Source of the DNA: Vibrio hippocampi
GTDB lineage: Bacteria > Pseudomonadota > Gammaproteobacteria > Enterobacterales > Vibrionaceae
Direction: 5' to 3'
Length of the DNA stretch: 64,000 bases
NCBI RefSeq assembly: GCF_921292975.1
Contig: NZ_CAKLCM010000003.1
Location: 1 to 64,000 of the forward strand
Program-made: the position numbers and the translations under genes
Shown here: positions 1-8,537 of the stretch, one piece after another
Numbering within the stretch: the first letter of the stretch is position 1
How the letters are laid out: each line of letters begins with the position of its first letter
The notes under the pieces: generated by a model
The model's input: only the letters and a program-made list of their open reading frames with translations
What the model was told of the DNA's origin: nothing
Databases searched by the model: none

Positions 1-339
1 CCGATGCAACATGGTTTTACCGGCAAGACCTTGCTCAAATTTAATGCCGTGCTGAGTAAACAAACCAATATTCACGGCCGCGCGCAAGCGCTGTTGAATT
101 GCAGCTCGGGTTAATTTGCCATCCGTTGCATCAATCAATTCTGTTGTCGACACAAAGCCATCTTTAGAACTGAAACCTTGTAAAGAGATCAAGTTCAGTA
201 ATTCAAGGATACTTTTTGTGACTCCTTTGAAATGTTGATATTGCTCGATCCAATCAATGGAGGTTTCTGTAACCTCGAATAGATGACCACCTTTATGATC
301 TCTTGGTGATCTTATTAATAGTTTCTGTTCGCTACTCAT
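1..339 (-). CDS. rctB: Chromosome 2 replication initiator RctB, N-terminal part
   Basis: RctB is the Vibrionaceae-specific initiator that binds iterons and inhibitory sites at ori2 and opens the chromosome 2 origin. Only the first 113 codons lie here; the gene runs off the left edge. The translation begins MSSEQKLLIRSPRDHKGGHL and continues with a stretch (IDWIEQYQHFKGVTKSI, then TTELIDATDGKLTRAAIQQR) that I recognise from Vibrio RctB. The start ATG is at 337-339, close to a GATC-rich promoter region, as expected of an autoregulated initiator. It reads away from ori2 and is divergent from parA2, the arrangement known in V. cholerae. The identity is certain; completeness cannot be judged. Confidence 0.95.
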   Translation of the reverse strand, partial: MSSEQKLLIRSPRDHKGGHLFEVTETSIDWIEQYQHFKGVTKSILELLNLISLQGFSSKDGFVSTTELIDATDGKLTRAAIQQRLRAAVNIGLFTQHGIKFEQGLAGKTMLHR

Positions 340-547
340 TTATGGATCTATATCACATTTGCCGTAAATCTGTCATTGTTCCATAGCTTAATGAAAATAA
401 GAGTATAAATAAAGCGATATTTTTTATTTTCGTTTATAGACTGATCCATCTGTTTATATTGATCTATTATGATTAAGTGATCATATGATCTGGCTGAATT
501 TTTGCTCGTAACTTATTGTTAAATATGATCTTATTTTTTATTACATC

Positions 548-672
548 GAAACGATGATCAAGAGAAACCAGAAAGCATGATCATTGAATTTTGAAAGCAT
601 GATCAAATCATTCTGAAACGATGATCATCACTATTTGAAAGCATGATCATTGCGAGTTCGGATAGATGATCA
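548..672 (+). repeat. Six RctB 12-mer iterons in phase
   Basis: Direct repeats start at 548, 571, 593, 615, 637 and 660, so the spacing is 22 or 23 bp, about two helical turns. Two versions mix: GAAACGATGATCA (548, 615) and GAAAGCATGATCA (571, 593, 637). The last copy is degenerate (GGATAGATGATCA). The array puts all initiator sites on one face of the helix, as in the minimal V. cholerae ori2. Confidence 0.92.
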
Positions 673-687
673 TGATGCAACAACAAG

Positions 688-696
688 TTATCCACA
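688..696 (+). other. DnaA box in ori2
   Basis: TTATCCACA is a perfect consensus DnaA box, 16 bp after the iteron array. Chromosome 2 origins of Vibrio need DnaA as well as RctB, so the position fits a functional site. Confidence 0.85.
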
Positions 697-748
697 AAAA
701 AAGTAGAAAAGTTGTGAGTAATCGTGTGAGTAATTGCATTTTTTATCC

Positions 749-761
749 GAAAGCATGATCA
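749..761 (+). repeat. Additional RctB iteron
   Basis: GAAAGCATGATCA is identical to the core iterons but stands alone, about 90 bp to the right of the array and beyond the DnaA box. Confidence 0.75.
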
Positions 762-888
762 AGATAGACGATTTCATATAGGTTCAACAGCCGATCAGAG
801 AGTGGTTGGGTGATTATTGACCATATTGTAAATGCAAATACATTGTTGCTTGTAATAAGTCAGCGACCCAGCGGGATTTTGATGACTC

Positions 889-901
889 GAAAACATGATC
901 A
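889..901 (+). repeat. Additional RctB iteron
   Basis: GAAAACATGATCA differs from the core iteron at one base. It probably marks the start of the negative control (rctA-like) region. Confidence 0.65.
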
Positions 902-1033
902 AGGCGTTATGAGGCTATCAATGTGTTTCAATTCATAAGCTTGTTGCTGTCAAATTTCCCCAATCCCTTATTCGAACAAGCATTGTCCGTAAGATGTCGA
1001 TATTTTCTCATGCTTCCAGCATCAATTTACACT

Positions 1034-1137
1034 TGATCATTTTTCCGTAATATTGGATCCAATTCTGAGTGTTGTTTGAAACGATGATGAAAGATAGTTC
1101 CCTTGATCATGCTTCATAGCGCACGGAACGATGATCA
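1034..1137. repeat. Cluster of inverted and direct RctB-like sites
   Basis: The reverse strand reads GGAAAAATGATCA (1034-1046) and GAAGCATGATCA (1104-1115); the plus strand reads GGAACGATGATCA (1125-1137). Copies in opposite orientation and without phasing contrast with the ori2 array and suit a regulatory or handcuffing role. Confidence 0.6.
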
Positions 1138-1361
1138 AGTTATCGTGAACAAAAATAGCCCAATTAGGTCAGTTTACTTTGTATTTTGATTTTGTCTTAC
1201 GCTCGCTTCCCCGACCCTATGCTTTGTTGTGTTCAGAATCAGTCGTTTTCAGCAATTCACCTCAGTCATTGTTGTGTTTTATTGGTTTTTGCTGGCGTAG
1301 GTGTTTTGGTTTTGCATTTACCGTAATTTATCTTGGTTTTATAATCGTTCCGCGTAAAATT

Positions 1362-1376
1362 GTTTACATTGTAAAT
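1362..1376. other. parS2: parS2 centromere site
   Basis: GTTTACATTGTAAAT matches the chromosome-2 parS2 consensus N-TTTACA-N-TGTAAA-N exactly. It lies about 240 bp upstream of parA2, where ParB2 could also affect parAB2 expression. Confidence 0.88.
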
Positions 1377-1616
1377 ACGTGACACTGTATCATTTTAAAA
1401 GTAATAGTTTTCGCGTCGTGTTTCACACATAAAAATTGACCCAATTTATAGTGACTTTGACCTGTGCTGCTCATGTTCTACTTGAATTACAAATTTTTGG
1501 CAAAAAATTGTCGAATATTTGATGTTATCTGCATTTATTGTGTGGACAGCTTTTTTGTGAAATTGTAGGATAATGCTGTACACGTTATTGTGAAAATATT
1601 GGGTTGGACCAAAGGT

Positions 1617-2834
1617 ATGAAAAGAGAACAAACAATACAGAATCTCTACCAACTAGCTGAGCAAACTCAGCAAGTGCAAGCCGATCGTATCGAGATCGTT
1701 CTTGAAGAAAGAAGTGACGAACATTTTCCTGCTATGTCAAAAGCAATGATGGAAACGCGCTCAGGGTTAACTCGTCGAAAACTCGATGATGCTATCACTA
1801 AAATGGAAGCCGAAGGTCATCAATTTACTAAGAACAATGCGAACCATTATTCTATCTCACTACAAGAAGCTCACTTGCTAATGGAATCGGCTGGAGTGCC
1901 GAAGTTTCACGAGCGTAAAGGTGGTATGGATAAAAAGCCTTGGGTTATCAACGTCCAAAACCAAAAGGGTGGGACTGGTAAATCCATGAGTGCTGTACAT
2001 CTGGCTGCGTGTTTGGCACTTAACCTTGATAAACGTTACCGTATTTGTTTGATCGATTTAGATCCACAAGGGTCTTTGCGCTTATTCTTAAATCCACAGA
2101 TCAGCATAGCAGAGCATGAAAACATCTATTCAGCGGTTGATATCATGCTAGAAAACGTTCCTGAAGGTACAGATATCGATCTTGAATTCTTGCGTCGTAA
2201 TGTTCTATTACCGACTCAGTATCCTAATTTAAAAACCGTATCTGCATTCCCTGAAGACGCGATGTTTAATGCTGAGGCGTGGCAGAACTTATCTCAAAAT
2301 CAATCTTTGGATATTGTTAAACTGCTGAAAGAGAAGCTTATCGATAAGATTGCTGATGACTTTGACATCATTATGATTGATACAGGTCCACACGTTGATC
2401 CTTTAGTCTGGAATGCCATGTATGCGTCAAATGCGTTATTAATTCCTTGTGCTGCCAAGCGTCTTGACTGGGCTTCGACCGTTAACTTCTTCCAGCATTT
2501 ACCAACGGTATATGAGATGTTCCCTGAGGATTGGAAGGGGCTTGAATTTGTTCGTTTGATGCCAACCATGTTCGAAGATGACAACAAGAAACAAGTGTCG
2601 GTATTAACAGAGATGAATTATCTGTTGGGTGATCAAGTGATGATGGCGACGATTCCACGTAGTCGTGCTTTTGAAACCTGCGCCGATACCTACAGTACAG
2701 TGTTTGATTTGACAGCATCGGATTTTGAAGGCGGTAAGAAGACCTTAGCAACCGCACAAGATGCTGTTCAAAAGAGTGCGCTGGAACTAGAACGTGTACT
2801 TCATAGCAACTGGGCTTCACTGAAACAAGGATAA
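1617..2834 (+). CDS. parA2: Chromosome 2 partition ATPase ParA2
   Basis: ParA2 is the Walker-type ATPase that segregates the chromosome 2 origin together with ParB2 bound to parS2. The product is 405 aa, the length known for V. cholerae ParA2. It has an N-terminal DNA-binding region (MKREQTIQNLYQLAEQTQQV), a deviant Walker A KGGTGKS at residues 117-123, a DLDPQGS motif and a Walker B-like DIIMIDTGPH segment. The frame is open from 1590, but I chose ATG 1617 because it gives the family N-terminus. The stop is 5 bp from parB2, so the two form an operon. This plasmid-like ParA class with an N-terminal HTH extension is typical of secondary chromosomes. Confidence 0.96.
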   Translation: MKREQTIQNLYQLAEQTQQVQADRIEIVLEERSDEHFPAMSKAMMETRSGLTRRKLDDAITKMEAEGHQFTKNNANHYSISLQEAHLLMESAGVPKFHERKGGMDKKPWVINVQNQKGGTGKSMSAVHLAACLALNLDKRYRICLIDLDPQGSLRLFLNPQISIAEHENIYSAVDIMLENVPEGTDIDLEFLRRNVLLPTQYPNLKTVSAFPEDAMFNAEAWQNLSQNQSLDIVKLLKEKLIDKIADDFDIIMIDTGPHVDPLVWNAMYASNALLIPCAAKRLDWASTVNFFQHLPTVYEMFPEDWKGLEFVRLMPTMFEDDNKKQVSVLTEMNYLLGDQVMMATIPRSRAFETCADTYSTVFDLTASDFEGGKKTLATAQDAVQKSALELERVLHSNWASLKQG

Positions 2835-2839
2835 TCACC

Positions 2840-3811
2840 ATGGCAATTAAAACTTCTGAACTGAACGCTAAGTTGTTTGGTAAAGCGAATAAAAGACGTG
2901 CTGTGACTCCTCAGGAGGCGCAATCGGCAGCCAAAGAGCAGGCACAGGTCATTGAATTAGCCGTCGCAGGTCAAGAAGTGGTTCAGTTTGAACTCACTCG
3001 AATTGCTGCGCAAGATATAGAGAGCAAAACCTTTGTTTTCTCTGAAAACGCACGTGAACAATCGTTTTTAAATGAGCATGCACTGTCGGATGTTCTTGCG
3101 ACGTTGAAAGATAAAGGTCAGCAATATCCAGCCGTTGGTCGTCGTAGTGAAGATGGGCGAATAGAAGTTCTCGATGGTAGTCGCCGTCGTATGTCATGTA
3201 TTCTGGCACAAAAAGAATTCATGATTTACGTCGCTGAAAACATCAATAGCGAGCATGCTAAATTTCTATCAGACGTCGCGAATGCTCATAAGCCGCTATC
3301 ACTTTATGAAAAAGGTAAGGAGATGCAGGCGAAATTGGCAAGCGGTGAGGTCACCGACCAAAAAGCGCTCGCCAAGATGTTCCAGTGTAGTGAAGCTTTA
3401 GTGAGCGGTGCACTTAAGGCTGCTGATCTGCCGTTGCCACTTCTTCAAGCTTATCCTAATGTGAGTGACCTAGGTCGTCCAACGATTGTAAAGCTGCATA
3501 AACAGTTTTACAAATTGCCGTTGGAACAACAGGCGCAGCTAATAGAACGTTGTCAATCGGAAGCAGGCTTTGTATGGCAAAACACGTCAGTTCAAGGCGT
3601 AGCGCGTATTACTAAAGAAGTGACTGAAACTTTGGAATCTTGGATTGATGAACTACTGCCTGAAAAGCCAAGCCAAACGACGAAAGTGGATTTGATTAAG
3701 GGCAGAGCGAGTTATAGTCGTAAGGGCTCAAGTCTCGCGCTCAACTTAAAAAAACTGGATGATCAGACGGTTGAAGAGATCCTTCAGTTTGTAAAATCTA
3801 AGCTTGGTTAA
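2840..3811 (+). CDS. parB2: Chromosome 2 partition protein ParB2
   Basis: ParB2 binds parS2 and loads the ori2 segregation complex. The product is 323 aa. It has the ParB N-terminal box (QQYPAVGRRSEDGRIEVLDGSRRR), a helix-turn-helix around TDQKALAKMFQCSEALVSGAL and a C-terminal dimerisation segment. A ribosome site (AAGGAT) lies 9 bp before the ATG and overlaps the end of parA2. A terminator follows at 3841-3870, closing the parAB2 operon. The lysine-rich start resembles other Vibrio ParB2 proteins. Confidence 0.95.
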   Translation: MAIKTSELNAKLFGKANKRRAVTPQEAQSAAKEQAQVIELAVAGQEVVQFELTRIAAQDIESKTFVFSENAREQSFLNEHALSDVLATLKDKGQQYPAVGRRSEDGRIEVLDGSRRRMSCILAQKEFMIYVAENINSEHAKFLSDVANAHKPLSLYEKGKEMQAKLASGEVTDQKALAKMFQCSEALVSGALKAADLPLPLLQAYPNVSDLGRPTIVKLHKQFYKLPLEQQAQLIERCQSEAGFVWQNTSVQGVARITKEVTETLESWIDELLPEKPSQTTKVDLIKGRASYSRKGSSLALNLKKLDDQTVEEILQFVKSKLG

Positions 3812-3838
3812 TCGGGCTGCAATACGTTTCAATCAGTA

Positions 3839-3871
3839 CAATACCTCGCAATAAGCGAGGTATTTTTTTAT
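3839..3871 (+). terminator. Terminator after parB2
   Basis: AATACCTCGC and GCGAGGTATT pair around a short loop and are followed by a run of T. Confidence 0.85.
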
Positions 3872-3917
3872 GTTATTATCTCAATATCTAACGCTTACAA
3901 CTTCTTAATGGAAGCCT

Positions 3918-5963
3918 ATGTCCTGCCAGCAACATCAGTCACTCACTGATTATTTAAATATTTGCCAACAGTCACACACTCGCGCTGCCCTCGTGTTGCA
4001 AGGTGATATCCAGTGGCAGAGCGAGATTATCCAATTTGCGATGCAGCGTTTTGAATTGAAGCAGGCTGCTCAGATTGGTGGAGCACGGGTTGATCATTGT
4101 GGTATCTCACACCTTAGTGCTAAGCAAGGTAAGCAATTATTGGGGCAGGAGAGTGAATTACTGGTGATCAGCATTGATTCCGATTTTGATGCTAATAGTT
4201 TTAATGCGGCTATGGGAACGTTAGTCGGAGGTGGGATTGCTATCTTCTTATGTCCTAATTTTGATACTTTGTTGCCTTGGTTGCAGCAACGACTAAAACA
4301 GTTGCCGATCTTGAAGCAGCAACAAAACGATATCGAAATGAATCATTCGATATGGAACGGATCATTGCCCTCGGATAACTCGAATTGGTCGCAACGCTTC
4401 CAACAGCAGACACAAGCCATTGCTTTGGTCGAAAAAGTATTGTTTGGTCATAGAAAACGCCCACTGGTGATTACTGCCGATCGAGGTAGAGGGAAGAGTA
4501 GTGCGCTTGGATTGGCTGTCAGCGCTATTTCACAACAGCGTCCTTGCAACGTTTTGATTACCGCGCCAAGTCGAGCTGCAGTCGCGCCTGTTTTTGAGCA
4601 CTATAATGCGCGCGATGGTGAGGCAAGCTTAGATTTTATTGCGCCAGATGATCTACTCACAACACAACCAGACTGTGACTTATTGCTAATTGATGAAGCG
4701 GCTGCGATACCTGTCGCTATGCTTATGGCTATGGTCGAGAAATACAACCGCGTCGTGATCACTACCACGATACATGGCTATGAAGGGTGTGGTCGTGGCT
4801 TTAGTTTGAAGTTTATTCCTTGGTTAAGATCCGTGCGCCCGGGGATGAATCACTATTCTATGCAGCAACCTATTCGTTGGGCAGACGGTGATCCGCTAGA
4901 AAGTTGGTGCGTTGAGACATTTTTGCTTAATAGTGAGTTGGTGGATATCGTACCAGAGCAAACTAGCCGCTATCTACGACAAGACACTTGGCAGTTTAGT
5001 CGTTATCAACATTCTACAGAAGTCATCCCTAATGGTCGGTTAAATCAGGCATTCGCACTGTTAGTCAATGCGCATTATCAGACCTCACCCAATGACTTGA
5101 TGTTGCTTTTAGCAAACCAAAGTATGCAACTTTATACTTTAGAATCGAATGGCACCGTGATTGGGAGTGTGTTGCTTAATATAGAAGGGGAGCTATCATC
5201 AATCCAAGTCGGGAATATCCTGATAGGACAATCTCGCCCGCAAGGTCATCTTATTCCAGTAGATCTGAGCAATCATCTTGGACTTGAAGCACCCGCTGTT
5301 CAACGCTGTGGCAGAATAATGCGAATTGCCGTTCATCCTGCGATTCAAGGGTGTGGTGTTGGTAGCGAGATGCTTAGCAGATTAAAGTTAAAGCTTGGCT
5401 CTCACGTTGACTACCTAGGGACTTCATTTGGGACAACGTCATCACTGGTCGACTTTTGGCTAAGGAATGATTTTGTTGCAGCAAGGCTAGGCAGTTCTCG
5501 CGACAAATCAAGTGGAACTTATAGTCTAAGTATGGTGTTACCTATTTCCAATAAAGCAGAACCGTGGGTTTTACAAGCTCGTACTTTGTTTGCTGCTCGT
5601 CTCAATTATCAATTGCGTCTTGCTTGTCAAAGTATGGATATAGCTACCGCATGGACGCTATTCAAACATACCAGCGATAACGAACAAGCGATAGATCATC
5701 TTGGCGTACAACTATTGTCTAACTATAGTCGAGGTGGTAACTCTCTTGATACTTGTCGACCATACCTGATTTTGTTGTTGCGCTCCGTGCTTAAGTCAGG
5801 CTTAGACGTTAACAGTGAATTAGTAAAAACCGTTGCTCTGCAAGAACTAGACTGGGGGCAAGTATGTCAACGATTTAGTTTCATTGGTAGGAAGCAAGCT
5901 GAGTTGAGACTCCGTGAGGACATTGCGATATTAATCTCATCTTTACAGTGTAAATTGCCCTGA
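3918..5963 (+). CDS. tmcA: tRNA(Met) cytidine acetyltransferase TmcA
   Basis: TmcA makes N4-acetylcytidine at the wobble position of elongator tRNA-Met, using acetyl-CoA and ATP or GTP. At 681 aa it is close to the E. coli enzyme (671). An N-terminal domain is followed by an RNA-helicase-like ATPase module with Walker A DRGRGKS (188-194) and Walker B LLLIDEAAAIP (D259, E260). A GNAT domain carries the acetyl-CoA loop QGCGVGS (477-483) and a C-terminal tRNA-binding tail follows. It stands alone between parB2 and the DUF342 gene. A parS2 site overlaps its last codons (5941-5955), so coding sequence there is also constrained by ParB2 binding. Confidence 0.95.
   Translation: MSCQQHQSLTDYLNICQQSHTRAALVLQGDIQWQSEIIQFAMQRFELKQAAQIGGARVDHCGISHLSAKQGKQLLGQESELLVISIDSDFDANSFNAAMGTLVGGGIAIFLCPNFDTLLPWLQQRLKQLPILKQQQNDIEMNHSIWNGSLPSDNSNWSQRFQQQTQAIALVEKVLFGHRKRPLVITADRGRGKSSALGLAVSAISQQRPCNVLITAPSRAAVAPVFEHYNARDGEASLDFIAPDDLLTTQPDCDLLLIDEAAAIPVAMLMAMVEKYNRVVITTTIHGYEGCGRGFSLKFIPWLRSVRPGMNHYSMQQPIRWADGDPLESWCVETFLLNSELVDIVPEQTSRYLRQDTWQFSRYQHSTEVIPNGRLNQAFALLVNAHYQTSPNDLMLLLANQSMQLYTLESNGTVIGSVLLNIEGELSSIQVGNILIGQSRPQGHLIPVDLSNHLGLEAPAVQRCGRIMRIAVHPAIQGCGVGSEMLSRLKLKLGSHVDYLGTSFGTTSSLVDFWLRNDFVAARLGSSRDKSSGTYSLSMVLPISNKAEPWVLQARTLFAARLNYQLRLACQSMDIATAWTLFKHTSDNEQAIDHLGVQLLSNYSRGGNSLDTCRPYLILLLRSVLKSGLDVNSELVKTVALQELDWGQVCQRFSFIGRKQAELRLREDIAILISSLQCKLP
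5941..5955. other. parS2: parS2 site inside the tmcA 3' end
   Basis: CTTTACAGTGTAAAT matches the parS2 consensus exactly and lies within the last codons of tmcA. Confidence 0.85.
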
Positions 5964-5969
5964 TTTTAT

Positions 5970-5984
5970 ATTTACACTGTAAAT
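5970..5984. other. parS2: parS2 site downstream of tmcA
   Basis: ATTTACACTGTAAAT matches the consensus; its start is 29 bp from that of the previous site, giving a parS2 pair. Confidence 0.87.
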
Positions 5985-6134
5985 AGATGCTAATTTGGTA
6001 AATTCATGACAAGCAAGAGTATAAGTACCTATTATGTTGGACCTTTTGGGGCAAATTACCGTGATGTGGTCTGAATAATTGTAAGTTGTTAATAGTGTCA
6101 ATAACTTTTCTAATCTAAACTAAATAACGTTTTT

Positions 6135-6146
6135 GAAGCATGATCA
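6135..6146 (+). repeat. Isolated RctB iteron-like site
   Basis: GAAGCATGATCA is identical to the reverse-strand copy at 1104-1115 and lies about 5 kb outside ori2, in the leader of the DUF342 gene. See findings. Confidence 0.45.
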
Positions 6147-6192
6147 CTTAATGCGTAGTCCGCTTTTGTTAGCTAAAGGAAGTCTCTCTGCT

Positions 6193-7866
6193 ATGTGGAA
6201 AACCGTTCTCTCCCTTTCTGAAGATAAAACTATCGTTACGGCCAAACTCCCTAAAGAGCATGATCGAGGTATGAGCCTCGAGCCGGGAATCATTTCCGCA
6301 ATGTTGTCGGAGTTGGAGGCTGATAAGTTTTACTTGGATCAATCAGCAGTGAATCAGTTTGTGAAGTGCGCACAGGATGCCAAAGGGGAAGCCTTTCAAG
6401 GCATTGATATAGCCTTTGTGCAAGATGCCAAAGTAGAAGTGATTTTGTCTGAGCAAGATATGCTAGCCAGTATGAAAGTCACAGGTGCATACGCGGGAAA
6501 TCCAGCAACGCCTGCGGTACTGATAAATTTGCTGGCCGAAGCCAAAGTGGTAAAAGGGATCAACAAGAAAGCATTAAAGAAAGTCATATTACTGAGTAAT
6601 ACTCTTAAAGCGGGTCAAGAGTATGTGCAGCCGATTGCGATTGGTAAGCCGCCAAAAGAGGGCAAGGATTCTAGGTTTGTCCCTTTAACCGAAGACCCTA
6701 GAAACCGAGTCCTCAAGCCTCAAGCGAGTGGTGATGGTGATAAGGTAGACATGCGTGATTTGGGTGCGGTGGTTACTGTCGATAGAGGCACGCCGGTTAT
6801 GAAACGAATCCCTGCGGAAGAAGGAGAAATCGGCTATACCGTTACTGGTGTTGTTATTCCGCCTAAAGAAGTCAAAGATACGCCATTTGCACCAGGCAAA
6901 GGCACTCAACCCTCTTCTAAGAATCCGAACGTTTTAGTTGCGATAGAGCCTGGTATGCCGATTATCAAACCGACAACAGTCGACATTGATGAAGCTATGG
7001 TTGTCAAAGATGTCGATATCTCAACTGGCCACATCAAATTTAACGGCAGTGTCGTGATCAGTGGTAACGTTGAAGCCAATATGAATGTTGAAGCGACAGG
7101 TATGATTACGGTGGGTGGATTCGTTGAATCTGCAACACTGAAGTCGCAGCAAGATATCGTGATTGGCAAAGGAATCATCGGTCATAATGTTGATGATGGC
7201 GAACCTAAATCTTGTACTATTGAGTGTGGGGGGAATCTTACCGCTAACTACGCACAGTTTTCTAATATAAGCGCAAAGGGTGATATTCAGTTTGCGGTTC
7301 ATTGTCTGAATAACGATATTCGCTGTGACGGCGATTTATCCGTTGTGGGTACCAATAAAAAGCAGGGAATATTGAGCGGCGGCGCTGCTGAAGTAGGCGG
7401 AAAAGTGTTATGTAACCAGCTTGGTGTTGAGGGCGATACTGCGACTAAAATTACAGCCTTTGCTAATTACAAAGTCTATGCTGACAAGTTGGCTGAACTC
7501 GAGCGTCAATATACGGTTTTACAAGAGCGTAAAATGGCGTCGGTAAGGCGTGAAATTGAACTTAAGAAGATTGCCAAGTCAAACCGCACGGCAGAGCAAA
7601 ATGCTGAATTAGAGGCGCTAAATAGTGCTAATACCGATGCTATCGATCAGCTTAATGAAGAAAAGGCCCTACTTAATCTTGAGTTGGAAAAACAAAGAGC
7701 AGTGACAACAGTAGAAGCTTTGGTCCAAACTCACACCCGTGTCACCGTCGTATTTTCTGAAGATCATGTCACCACTAAGAAGACCGGGGGACCGACAGTC
7801 TTTAGCTATGATGGAAGTAGCGTCAATCTTGCTAGCAAACTAAAAGCAGAAGATTTTAATATGTAG
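6193..7866 (+). CDS. DUF342 (FapA-like) family protein
   Basis: The 557-aa product belongs to the DUF342/FapA family, large cytoplasmic proteins with a beta-helix core. In some bacteria the family is linked to flagellar or polymer assembly; its function here is unknown. Residues of the central part (VVKDVDISTGHIKFNGSVVISGNV, then GMITVGGFVESATLKS and DIVIGKGIIGH) show the repeating hydrophobic beta-helix pattern. A charged coiled-coil (ELERQYTVLQERKMASVRREIELKK) lies near the C-terminus. The frame is open from a TTG at 6133, but AAAGGAAG at 6175-6182 points to ATG 6193 and the family start MWKTVLSLSEDK. No flagellar gene is adjacent. Confidence 0.85.
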   Translation: MWKTVLSLSEDKTIVTAKLPKEHDRGMSLEPGIISAMLSELEADKFYLDQSAVNQFVKCAQDAKGEAFQGIDIAFVQDAKVEVILSEQDMLASMKVTGAYAGNPATPAVLINLLAEAKVVKGINKKALKKVILLSNTLKAGQEYVQPIAIGKPPKEGKDSRFVPLTEDPRNRVLKPQASGDGDKVDMRDLGAVVTVDRGTPVMKRIPAEEGEIGYTVTGVVIPPKEVKDTPFAPGKGTQPSSKNPNVLVAIEPGMPIIKPTTVDIDEAMVVKDVDISTGHIKFNGSVVISGNVEANMNVEATGMITVGGFVESATLKSQQDIVIGKGIIGHNVDDGEPKSCTIECGGNLTANYAQFSNISAKGDIQFAVHCLNNDIRCDGDLSVVGTNKKQGILSGGAAEVGGKVLCNQLGVEGDTATKITAFANYKVYADKLAELERQYTVLQERKMASVRREIELKKIAKSNRTAEQNAELEALNSANTDAIDQLNEEKALLNLELEKQRAVTTVEALVQTHTRVTVVFSEDHVTTKKTGGPTVFSYDGSSVNLASKLKAEDFNM

Positions 7867-7873
7867 TTGCTAG

Positions 7874-8242
7874 TCAATGGCTCTCCACTGCTGGTTCAAT
7901 AGCAGGCAGTGGAGTTGGCTCTGTAGCGTTATCATCAGATTGCGTGCCTTCCTTCGAAAAACTTGCCCACCATTGTGTTAAATACAATTCTCTTAACCTC
8001 TGATGGCACTGTGGCAACGTTATTCTTCTTCTAAACATCTCTCCTTCGAGCGCGACAACCGTCTGGTTGGTGGCTCTGTTTCCAGTCGCTACTTCGCACA
8101 ATTGTGTATCAGTCATGTTTTCCGGGTAACGGTTAATAGGGGGGTTAGGTAATCCTATATCGTGCAACTGCTGCGAACTGCAACCGGACACTGCTAGTGT
8201 CAATAAACTAACCAGTGCGACTGAGAGTCCTTTGTTCATCAT
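7874..8242 (-). CDS. Small predicted lipoprotein
   Basis: The 122-aa product starts with a lipoprotein signal (MMNKGLSVALVSLLTLAVSGC), with the lipobox LAVSGC placing the modified cysteine near residue 21. The mature part has two cysteines (in TQLCEVATG and LPQCHQRLR), an Arg-rich central segment and a Pro/Glu-rich tail. I do not recognise a named family. It is convergent with the DUF342 gene, 7 bp apart, and its own final codons contain an inverted repeat (CTCCACTGC...GCAGTGGAG) that could help end both transcripts. Start choice between the two adjacent ATGs is arbitrary. Confidence 0.75.
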   Translation of the reverse strand: MMNKGLSVALVSLLTLAVSGCSSQQLHDIGLPNPPINRYPENMTDTQLCEVATGNRATNQTVVALEGEMFRRRITLPQCHQRLRELYLTQWWASFSKEGTQSDDNATEPTPLPAIEPAVESH

Positions 8243-8414
8243 CTAGGTGATTTGTCTCTGATGGTTGGAATAAGAAGTGCAGTAGCTTAGCAGTATCGTG
8301 TCTTGTTTCGTTGGGTGAGGGTAAACGGTTAAAGTTAGTTGCAGTTGGTTACATGATTAGGGGGGCTGATGGTTGAAGTCGGACATATTAATCACTCAAC
8401 AAGCGAAGGATAGC

Positions 8415-8429
8415 GTTTACAGTGTAAAT
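8415..8429. other. parS2: parS2 site
   Basis: GTTTACAGTGTAAAT matches the consensus, in the intergenic gap between the lipoprotein and DUF445 genes. It is the fourth and most distal site I saw. Confidence 0.85.
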
Positions 8430-8435
8430 TGAACT

Positions 8436-8468
8436 AAAAAGCCGACGTCAGTTGCGATGTCGGCTTTG
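8436..8468 (-). terminator. Terminator after the DUF445 gene
   Basis: AAAGCCGACGTC pairs with GATGTCGGCTTT (one mismatch) and on the minus strand is followed by T-rich sequence. Confidence 0.75.
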
Positions 8469-8537
8469 AACAGTAGCGGGAGGTCAATAATCTAGTCAGA
8501 AGTGAATAATCTAGGCAAAAGCGACAAGTCGATTCTG

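Larger units (their letters stand above)
340..901. other. ori2: ori2, chromosome 2 replication origin with RctB iterons
   Basis: This AT-rich, GATC-rich gap between rctB and parA2 holds six regularly spaced iterons of the form GAAA(CG/GC)ATGATCA, a DnaA box and further iterons. Each iteron contains a Dam site, matching the known need for Dam methylation in RctB binding. The rctB-proximal part (about 440-545) has several GATC sites and T-rich stretches and probably includes the rctB promoter/operator and the unwinding region. The exact limits are inferred by analogy with V. cholerae ori2; the right boundary is approximate. Confidence 0.9.
902..1616. promoter_or_regulatory. rctA: rctA-like control region between ori2 and parA2
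   Basis: No convincing protein gene lies here; short ORFs in it lack ribosome sites. In V. cholerae the same position is rctA, which holds inhibitory RctB sites and no translated product. Visible RctB-like sites are an inverted copy at 1034-1046, an imperfect direct copy near 1078 (GATGA in place of GATCA), an inverted copy at 1104-1115 and a direct copy at 1125-1137. A parS2 palindrome sits at 1362-1376. I could not identify the 39-mer class of inhibitory site by eye. Confidence 0.7.

Noticed and set aside
1179..1382. 67-codon open frame between ori2 and parA2
   Set aside because: No ribosome site, no family resemblance, and it overlaps the parS2 site in a region known to be regulatory in Vibrio.
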